The translations under genes and the position numbers were made by a program. Positions 58,280 to 64,000 of a DNA stretch of 64,000 nt are shown here, one piece after another. The stretch's first letter is position 1; every line of letters starts with the position of its first letter. The notes under the pieces are model-generated. The model searched no databases and was not told the DNA's origin. It worked only from the letters and a program-made list of their open reading frames with translations. Origin of the DNA: Rhodococcus sp. OK519 (GTDB lineage: Bacteria; Actinomycetota; Actinomycetes; Mycobacteriales; Mycobacteriaceae); assembly GCF_003051005.1 (NCBI RefSeq), contig NZ_QAOW01000001.1:1488001-1552000 (forward strand), in the 5' to 3' direction.

Positions 58280-58558
58280 TCAGTGGTTGCGGAGCGCTGA
58301 GATCAACTCTGACTTCTTCATCGACGAGTACCCGGTGAGCCCCAGTTCCGCGGCCCGGTCGCGCAGTTCTTCGACGGTTCGGTCCTCGTAATTCTCCGCC
58401 TTGCCGCCCTTGTGGCCGATCGACGAACGGCCCTCGTCGGCGGCGGCATTGGAGATGCGGGCCGCCTTCTCCTTGGACTCGCCTTCGTCGCGGAGCTTCT
58501 CGTACAGTTCCTGATCCTTCAGATGCGGATCGGAATCTTGCGATCGATCAGTGGGCAT
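58280..58558 (-). CDS. Rho N-terminal-like (SAP/HeH) small protein
   Basis: The 92-residue protein has a charged helical N-terminus ([25 protein letters not shown]) and a C-terminal Rho-N/HeH helix-extended-loop-helix: [30 protein letters not shown]. Such domains bind nucleic acid. Similar small stress-linked proteins are common in actinobacteria; function is unknown. Confidence 0.78.
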   Translation of the reverse strand: MPTDRSQDSDPHLKDQELYEKLRDEGESKEKAARISNAAADEGRSSIGHKGGKAENYEDRTVEELRDRAAELGLTGYSSMKKSELISALRNH

Positions 58559-58585
58559 CTCGGCGACCTTCCGTCGACGTGTCGG

Positions 58586-59440
58586 TCAGTCCTGAAGTTC
58601 CGCAGCTTTCGCCCGTGCAGTCGCGAGCGCACGCTCGGCCTGCTTGCGGGCCCGGCGGCTGAGCTCCTCACCCTGCTCGCTCGCGGTGGCGGCCCATTCC
58701 GTGCCGCGTTCCCGTGCCAGGTGGGCCAGCTCGGTGCCGCGCTCACGCGCCACCTCCGCGAGGACGGGGCCGCGTTCGCGGGCGACCTCGCCCAGTTCCG
58801 CCCCACGTTCCTTGGCGAGATGTGCCAGCGCAGCGCCCCGGACGCGGGCGGCGTCGAGCAGTTCTCCGCCGCGCTCACCGGCCTGCTCGGCGGCGGATCG
58901 GGCACGGTCGGAGACCACCTGCACGGCGTGGTCGGCGTGGTCGGCGCCGTCGTCGCCGCTCGAGAAGGCGTCCACCACGGTCGCCTGTGCCTTGCGCGCT
59001 GCGCGGCGGCCACGCCAACCCAGCGACGGCTTGCCCTCGGTGTCGACCGCGGCGATCAGGAGCCCGCCGAGCATGGTGAGGTTCTTGAAGAACTGCATGC
59101 GCTGCATCGCGCGCTGCTGCGGGTCCTCGACGTTCCAGAAGTCGTGTCCCGCGACGGTCGTCGGGACCAGAGTTCCGGCCAGGACCAGTGCTGACGCGCG
59201 CGGAGCCTTGCCGATCGCGAGGAGTGCGCCGGCCCCGACCTGCAGGGCGGCGTTGATCTTGATCAGTGTCTCGGGGTCCGACGGCAGCTTGTCCGTGACG
59301 ACGCCGGGAAGCGTCTCGACGCTCTTCTCGAGGAACGGCGCGGCGGCCTGCGCCTTCTGTGAGGGGCTCCGCAGTGAATCGATGCCACCGGCAATGAACA
59401 CGGTGGACAGAAGCGGGCGGGCAATACGGCGAACGATCAT
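58586..59440 (-). CDS. DoxX family membrane protein with repeat tail
   Basis: The 284-residue protein has a DoxX domain of four membrane segments in residues 1-130, with [17 protein letters not shown] at the start, [19 protein letters not shown] and [17 protein letters not shown]. The last 110 residues form a long helical tail with repeated ARERGxELAxLA units of 11 residues, six or so in a row. The tail is unusual for DoxX proteins. A GGGAGG site precedes the ATG, partly inside a hairpin. It lies upstream of the Rho-N-like gene. Confidence 0.85.
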   Translation of the reverse strand: MIVRRIARPLLSTVFIAGGIDSLRSPSQKAQAAAPFLEKSVETLPGVVTDKLPSDPETLIKINAALQVGAGALLAIGKAPRASALVLAGTLVPTTVAGHDFWNVEDPQQRAMQRMQFFKNLTMLGGLLIAAVDTEGKPSLGWRGRRAARKAQATVVDAFSSGDDGADHADHAVQVVSDRARSAAEQAGERGGELLDAARVRGAALAHLAKERGAELGEVARERGPVLAEVARERGTELAHLARERGTEWAATASEQGEELSRRARKQAERALATARAKAAELQD

Positions 59441-59447
59441 GGGGCCT

Positions 59448-59485
59448 CCCTACCTGGATTGTGTTTCCACCGTATCCAGGTAGGG
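59448..59485. promoter_or_regulatory. 12-bp inverted repeat at the doxX ribosome site
   Basis: CCCTACCTGGAT and ATCCAGGTAGGG are perfect 12-bp arms with 14 bases between. On the minus strand the arm nearer the gene covers part of the GGGAGG ribosome site, so a folded leader could hide it. Alternatively it is a protein operator. Confidence 0.6.
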
Positions 59486-59530
59486 ATCATTCGGCACGGC
59501 ACCGTTGGAGCTCGGTGCCGTCACAAGCTG

Positions 59531-60223
59531 TCACCAGCCCCGTTCGCGCCATTCCTGAAGGTGCGGGCGCTCGGCGCCGAGGGTGGAGTCCTTGCCGTGG
59601 CCGGGGTAGAAGGCGGTGTCGTCGGGGAACCGTGCGAACAGCTTGGTCTCGACGTCGTCCACGAGCGACGCGAAGCGCTCGGCGTCGGGGGTTTTGCCGA
59701 CGCCACCCGGGAAGAGCGAGTCTCCGGTGAACAGGTGGACGCGCCCGTCGCCGTCGTTCTCGGTGAGTGCGAGCGTGATACCGCCCGGTGTATGCCCGCT
59801 CAGGTGAATCACTTCGAGGGTGAGATCGCCCATGGTCACGATGTCACCGTCCTCCAGGCTGCGCGTGGGAGTGACCGACAGGATCTCCGAATCGAGGGGG
59901 TGCGCGGCGGTCGGCAGGCCGGTCTTCTCGGCGACCTCGGCCAGCGCGAACCAGTGGTCGTGGTGCTGGTGCGTCGTGACGATCAACTCCAGTTGCGGCG
60001 CCTGCTCGTCGATGAGCTGCAAAATCCGTCCCGCGTCGTTCGCGGCGTCGATGAGCAGCGATCTTCCGGTCGCGGAGCACGTGATCAGATACGTGTTGTT
60101 GTCCATCGGACCGACGGACATCTTCGTGATCGTGGCGCCGGGGACAGTTCGTCGCTGTGCCGCGGAACTGCCGGACAGCTCGCCCGTGTAGTCGTCGTCG
60201 ATGGTGATGCGCTGCTGCTCCAT
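59531..60223 (-). CDS. MBL-fold metallo-hydrolase
   Basis: This 230-residue hydrolase has the metal-binding HxHxDH motif as THQHHDHW (about residue 88), the LSGHTPGG loop, [11 protein letters not shown] and a C-terminal YPGHGKDS. It resembles the glyoxalase II-like group. It is divergent from uvrA, as Rv1637c is in mycobacteria. Substrate unknown. Confidence 0.88.
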   Translation of the reverse strand: MEQQRITIDDDYTGELSGSSAAQRRTVPGATITKMSVGPMDNNTYLITCSATGRSLLIDAANDAGRILQLIDEQAPQLELIVTTHQHHDHWFALAEVAEKTGLPTAAHPLDSEILSVTPTRSLEDGDIVTMGDLTLEVIHLSGHTPGGITLALTENDGDGRVHLFTGDSLFPGGVGKTPDAERFASLVDDVETKLFARFPDDTAFYPGHGKDSTLGAERPHLQEWRERGW

Positions 60224-60301
60224 GATCGGGAGGCTACCGTCGAATCGGGGTGTCGCTGTCGGCTGCCGTCGATCATCGCCGAAACCCGCTGGTCGTCGAG
60301 T

Positions 60302-60324
60302 TTGTCGGTGCCCGCGCCTACCAT
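60302..60324 (+). promoter_or_regulatory. RecA-independent DNA-damage promoter (PafBC type) of uvrA
   Basis: TTGTCGGTG, 8 bases, TACCAT is an exact match to the mycobacterial motif TTGTCRGTG-N8-TANNNT. It lies 52 bases before the uvrA GTG. Together with the uvrB copy it points to PafBC control of excision repair in this organism. Confidence 0.8.
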
Positions 60325-60376
60325 GGGCTTCGCCCGGACGAGTGTCCGATCAAGCTGTACCGAGAAGGGAATACGT

Positions 60377-63334
60377 GTGGCGGATCGCCTGATCGTGCAA
60401 GGTGCGCGTGAGCACAATCTGCGAGGGATCAATATCGATCTGCCCCGGGACAGCCTCATCGTCTTTACAGGTCTGTCCGGCTCCGGAAAGTCCAGTCTCG
60501 CGTTCGACACCATCTTCGCGGAGGGGCAGCGACGCTATGTCGAGTCGCTGTCGGCGTACGCGCGTCAGTTCCTGGGACAGATGGACAAGCCGGACGTCGA
60601 CTTCATCGAGGGGCTGTCGCCCGCGGTGTCGATCGACCAGAAGTCCACCAACCGCAACCCGCGCTCCACCGTGGGCACCATCACCGAGGTGTACGACTAC
60701 CTGCGCCTGCTCTATGCGCGCGCGGGCACGGCGCACTGTCCGGTGTGTGGCGAGCAGATCGCGCGGCAGACGCCGCAGCAGATCGTCGACCAGGTGCTGG
60801 AGATGGAGTCGGGTACCAAGTTCCAGGTTCTCGCCCCGGTCGTGCGGACGCGCAAGGGCGAGTTCGTCGATTTGTTCGAACAGCTCAACACGCAGGGCTA
60901 CTCGCGTGTGCGTGTCGATGGTGTCGTCCACCAACTCACCGACCCTCCCAAGTTGAAGAAGCAGGAGAAGCACGACATCGAGGTGGTCGTCGATCGCCTC
61001 ACCGTCAAGTCGAGCGCGAAGCAGCGACTCACCGACTCCGTCGAGACGGCGCTGCGCTTGGCCGAGGGAATCGTCGTCCTCGATTTCGTGGACCGCGACG
61101 AGGATGCGCCCGATCGCGAGCGGCGCTTCTCCGAGAAGTTGGCGTGCCCCAACTCTCACCCGTTGTCGATCGACGATCTCGAGCCGCGGTCGTTCTCGTT
61201 CAACTCGCCGTACGGCGCGTGCCCCGAGTGCACGGGCCTCGGTATCCGCAAAGAAGTCGACCCGGACCTCGTCGTGCCGGATCCCGAACTGACGCTCGAC
61301 GACGGCGCCATCGCTCCGTGGTCGATGGGGCAGAGTTCGGAGTACTTCGGACGGCTGTTGTCGGGCCTCGGCGACATCATGGGCTTCGACATGTCCACGC
61401 CGTGGAACAAACTGCCGGCCAAGGCCCGGCGGGCGATTCTCGAGGGCAGTACCGAGCAGGTGCACGTCAAGTACAAGAATCGCTACGGGCGAACCCGCTC
61501 CTACTATGCGGAGTTCGAAGGTGTCATGCCCTTCCTGCACCGCAGGCTCGAGCAGACCGAGTCCGAGCAGATGAAGGAACGCTACGACGGCTACATGCGC
61601 GACACGCCCTGTCCCGCATGTAACGGCGCCCGGCTGCGCCCAGAGATCCTGTCGGTGACGATCTCGTCCGAGACGTACGGCAAGAAGTCGATCGCCCAGG
61701 TTTGCGAACTCTCCATCGCGGAGTGCTCGGCGTTCCTCAACAGCCTCACCCTGGGATCTCGTGAGGAAGCGATCGCCGGTCAGGTCCTCAAGGAGGTTCA
61801 GGCGCGGCTCGGCTTCCTGCTCGACGTCGGACTCGAATACCTGTCGTTGGCTCGTGCCGCGGGGACGCTCTCCGGCGGCGAGGCGCAGCGCATCCGCCTG
61901 GCCACGCAGATCGGCTCCGGGCTCGTCGGCGTTCTCTACGTCCTCGACGAGCCGTCGATCGGTCTGCATCAGCGTGACAACCGCCGTCTCATCGAAACCC
62001 TCACGCGGCTGCGGGATCTCGGCAATACCCTGATCGTGGTCGAGCACGACGAGGACACCATCCGGACGTCGGACTGGGTCGTCGACATCGGCCCGTTGGC
62101 CGGCGAGCACGGCGGTCGCGTGGTGCACAGCGGCACCTACAAGGAGCTGCTCGACAACAAAGAATCCCTCACGGGTGCCTACCTTTCGGGTCGCAGCGTT
62201 ATCGAGGTGCCGTCCGAGCGCCGCGCGGTGGATCGCAAACGACAGATCACCGTCGTCGGAGCGCGGGAGAACAACCTGCGGGGCATCGACGTCAGCTTCC
62301 CGCTCGGCGTGCTCACCTCGGTCACCGGCGTGTCCGGTTCCGGCAAGTCGACGCTCGTCAACGACATCCTGGCCACGGTGATGGCGAACAAGCTCAACGG
62401 CGCACGGCAGGTCCCCGGTCGGCACACTCGGATCAACGGCTTGGACCAGCTCGACAAACTGGTTCAGGTCGACCAGTCGCCGATCGGTCGGACGCCCCGC
62501 TCCAACGCCGCGACATACACCGGGGTGTTCGACAAGATTCGCACCCTGTTCGCCGCGACGACCGAGGCCAAGGTGCGGGGCTATCAGCCGGGACGATTCT
62601 CCTTCAACGTCAAGGGCGGCCGGTGTGAGGCATGCTCCGGTGACGGCACCCTGAAGATCGAGATGAACTTCCTCCCTGACGTATACGTCCCGTGCGAGGT
62701 CTGCCACGGCGCCCGCTACAACCGCGAGACGCTCGAGGTGCACTACAAGGGCAAGACCATCGCCGAGGTCCTGGACATGCCGATCGAGGAAGCAGCCGAG
62801 TTCTTCGAGCCCGTCACCTCGATCCACCGCTATCTGAAGACGCTTGTCGAGGTCGGACTCGGGTACGTTCGGCTGGGCCAGCCCGCACCGACACTGTCTG
62901 GCGGTGAGGCGCAGCGCGTCAAGCTCGCGGCGGAACTGCAGAAGCGTTCCACCGGGCGCACCGTTTACGTCCTCGACGAGCCGACCACCGGCCTGCACTT
63001 CGAGGACATTCGGAAGCTGCTCAAGGTCGTCAACGGTCTGGTCGAGAAGGGCAACACTGTCATCGTGATCGAGCACAACCTCGACGTCATCAAGACGTCC
63101 GACTGGGTTGTGGATATGGGCCCGGAGGGCGGTTCGGGCGGTGGCACCGTAGTCGCCGAGGGAACGCCGGAAGCGATCGCTGACGTGCCCGAGAGCTACA
63201 CCGGGCGGTTCCTGAAGGAAGTGCTCTCGGTGACGCAGGCCGCCGCGAACGGTGCGGCAGCGCGCCGAACCGCGTCCGGCAAGGCTGGCACTGCGCCCCG
63301 CAAGCGTGCGAGGAAGGCCGCCACGGTCGGATAG
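60377..63334 (+). CDS. uvrA: UvrABC system protein A
   Basis: The 985-residue ATPase finds DNA damage and loads UvrB. Two ABC modules are visible: Walker [15 protein letters not shown] (about 32) and [13 protein letters not shown] (about 652), signatures [11 protein letters not shown] and [12 protein letters not shown], and zinc-binding cysteines in CPVCGEQ, CPECTG and CEACSGDG with CEVCHG. The C-terminus is a short basic tail. The GTG start follows an AAGGGA site by 6 bases. Confidence 0.96.
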   Translation: MADRLIVQGAREHNLRGINIDLPRDSLIVFTGLSGSGKSSLAFDTIFAEGQRRYVESLSAYARQFLGQMDKPDVDFIEGLSPAVSIDQKSTNRNPRSTVGTITEVYDYLRLLYARAGTAHCPVCGEQIARQTPQQIVDQVLEMESGTKFQVLAPVVRTRKGEFVDLFEQLNTQGYSRVRVDGVVHQLTDPPKLKKQEKHDIEVVVDRLTVKSSAKQRLTDSVETALRLAEGIVVLDFVDRDEDAPDRERRFSEKLACPNSHPLSIDDLEPRSFSFNSPYGACPECTGLGIRKEVDPDLVVPDPELTLDDGAIAPWSMGQSSEYFGRLLSGLGDIMGFDMSTPWNKLPAKARRAILEGSTEQVHVKYKNRYGRTRSYYAEFEGVMPFLHRRLEQTESEQMKERYDGYMRDTPCPACNGARLRPEILSVTISSETYGKKSIAQVCELSIAECSAFLNSLTLGSREEAIAGQVLKEVQARLGFLLDVGLEYLSLARAAGTLSGGEAQRIRLATQIGSGLVGVLYVLDEPSIGLHQRDNRRLIETLTRLRDLGNTLIVVEHDEDTIRTSDWVVDIGPLAGEHGGRVVHSGTYKELLDNKESLTGAYLSGRSVIEVPSERRAVDRKRQITVVGARENNLRGIDVSFPLGVLTSVTGVSGSGKSTLVNDILATVMANKLNGARQVPGRHTRINGLDQLDKLVQVDQSPIGRTPRSNAATYTGVFDKIRTLFAATTEAKVRGYQPGRFSFNVKGGRCEACSGDGTLKIEMNFLPDVYVPCEVCHGARYNRETLEVHYKGKTIAEVLDMPIEEAAEFFEPVTSIHRYLKTLVEVGLGYVRLGQPAPTLSGGEAQRVKLAAELQKRSTGRTVYVLDEPTTGLHFEDIRKLLKVVNGLVEKGNTVIVIEHNLDVIKTSDWVVDMGPEGGSGGGTVVAEGTPEAIADVPESYTGRFLKEVLSVTQAAANGAAARRTASGKAGTAPRKRARKAATVG

Positions 63335-63382
63335 TAGGCCGCTCGCCGGGGGCGATGTCGCCGGCGCCGCCTGGGTAGACGA

Positions 63383-63414
63383 ACGGCGGTGGGAACCGAG
63401 GTTCCCACCGCCGT
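63383..63414. terminator. Bidirectional terminator between uvrA and a small gene
   Basis: ACGGCGGTGGGAACC pairs perfectly with GGTTCCCACCGCCGT over 15 bp with a two-base loop. It lies between convergent ORFs. Confidence 0.88.
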
Positions 63415-63433
63415 CAAGCTGTCAGACGTCCGC

Positions 63434-63553
63434 TCAGGGCTGCTGCTGCTCGGACGATCCACCGAGCAGGGAGCCCAGCAGGGCGGTGATGTCGAGGTCT
63501 CCGCTGCTGAGTGCGCTGATCAGGCCGGGGAGGATTTCGGTGATCGATCCCAT
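63434..63553 (-). CDS. Very small protein, 39 residues
   Basis: The reading frame opens MGSITEILPGLISALSSGDLD and ends with a GGSSEQQQP tail. A GAAGGAG ribosome site lies 5 bases before the ATG, stronger than most in this window, and a dedicated terminator follows the stop. The ORF is probably real, but I recognise no family. CRP-like and TetR-like palindromes lie upstream. Confidence 0.6.
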   Translation of the reverse strand: MGSITEILPGLISALSSGDLDITALLGSLLGGSSEQQQP

Positions 63554-63606
63554 GTTTTTCTCCTTCGAATCGGTCCTTCGGGGGAAGGACCCAGTGGGGG
63601 GTTTGC

Positions 63607-63620
63607 GTGACCTGGATCAC
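63607..63620. promoter_or_regulatory. CRP/GlxR-like site upstream of the small gene
   Basis: GTGACCTGGATCAC is a GTGA-N6-TCAC palindrome, 54-67 bases upstream of the 39-residue gene. On the minus strand it reads GTGATCCAGGTCAC, close to site 2 before the Rpf-like gene. Two further GTGACC half-sites follow at 63626-63647. Confidence 0.4.
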
Positions 63621-63730
63621 TTCCTGGTCACGCGATGGTCACGCTACCAACACGATGGGCCGAATCGGGACGGTTTTCGCAAACTGGTTCTTCGTAATCG
63701 ATCAGGGAGTCTGCGCAGGCCAGGCGGTAA

Positions 63731-63748
63731 ATTGGACATCTGTCCAAT
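63731..63748. promoter_or_regulatory. 18-bp palindrome, TetR-type operator candidate
   Basis: ATTGGACA-TC-TGTCCAAT has perfect 8-bp arms around two bases. Such TTGGACA/TGTCCAA dyads are typical of TetR-family operators. It lies between the 39-residue gene and the DUF1801 gene. Confidence 0.5.
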
Positions 63749-63801
63749 AATGCCTGGTAGTGAGGCCGGGAACCCGCAGTCCCGTAGGTCGTTACCGAAG
63801 C

Positions 63802-64000
63802 TCAGGACTCGCCGAGTTGTCGGGCGGCCGCCACGGAACGCTCGATCAGTTCGATGAGGACCTTCTCGTCGACGCCCGCGAGTCGGGTGATGTACAGGCA
63901 GCCCTTGCCGAGTCGGTGGGGTCCGAGCTTGTCGAGGTCCTCGCGTACGTCGTCGAACTCGAGGGCGAGGTAGAGGCTCAGTGCGGTACCTCTGGGGGAG
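63802..64000 (-). CDS. DUF1801 domain protein, 5' end cut by window edge
   Basis: The last 65 codons are visible on the minus strand, ending in a TGA. The sequence includes LGPHRLGKGCLYITRLAGVDEKVL, which matches the C-terminal G-K-x-C-L-Y-I-x-R-L signature of DUF1801 (YdhG-like) proteins. Function is unknown. The start and the rest of the domain lie beyond the window. Confidence 0.75.
   Translation of the reverse strand, partial: SPRGTALSLYLALEFDDVREDLDKLGPHRLGKGCLYITRLAGVDEKVLIELIERSVAAARQLGES

Overview
The window is high-GC actinobacterial chromosome, most likely Rhodococcus or a close Nocardiaceae relative. The evidence is mycolata-type gene order around polA, rpsA, coaE, uvrB and uvrA, mycobacteria-like TrpC and RsbW/UsfX proteins, leaderless starts behind TANNNT boxes, and a mycobacterial-style RecA-independent DNA-damage promoter motif. 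The genus is an inference; no rRNA is present.

Region 1 (1-9.7 kb) is accessory and stress related. It holds a partial STAS anti-anti-sigma gene, a double DUF427 protein, an rsbW-sigF anti-sigma/sigma pair, a ten-gene gas vesicle operon read leftward (gvpY-like, gvpZ-like, gvpA, gvpF, gvpG, gvpO, gvpJ, gvpL, gvpS, gvpK) with nearly every junction overlapping, and small acidic, membrane and lipoprotein genes. A SigF-type promoter candidate precedes rsbW, and a weaker one precedes the gas vesicle operon.

Region 2 (9.7-13.4 kb) has a 4-OT tautomerase, a transglutaminase-like protein, an AraC regulator, and a divergent MarR/extradiol dioxygenase pair around a perfect 14-bp palindrome. A PrxQ peroxiredoxin closes it. 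Region 3 (13.5-20.7 kb) is a continuous trpE-membrane protein-trpC-trpB-trpA-lgt-TM2 run ending in a strong terminator. Region 4 (20.7-31.3 kb) carries gltB-gltD, pyk, tesB and an SbmA/BacA-like ABC exporter or importer.

Region 5 (31.4-36.5 kb) contains a small secreted Rpf-like transglycosylase with two CRP/GlxR-like sites far upstream, a cysteine hydrolase, a thiolase/DUF35 pair, an alpha/beta hydrolase, an orphan terminator and a tRNA with a Leu CAA anticodon but a short variable loop. Region 6 (36.5-53 kb) is the housekeeping core: pdtaR, polA, trxA, a 2H phosphoesterase, an isocitrate/isopropylmalate dehydrogenase homologue, a polar amino acid ABC transporter, a methyltransferase, rpsA, coaE fused to GrpB, a DUF402 gene and uvrB.

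Region 7 (53-64 kb) has a universal stress protein, a DUF732 lipoprotein, a HelD/HelR helicase, an aldehyde dehydrogenase, a Rho-N-like protein, a DoxX protein with a repeat tail, an MBL hydrolase divergent from uvrA, a 39-residue ORF with CRP-like and TetR-like palindromes upstream, and a partial DUF1801 gene. I see no insertion sequence, prophage or CRISPR array. The most unusual content is the gas vesicle operon beside a SigF partner-switching set.
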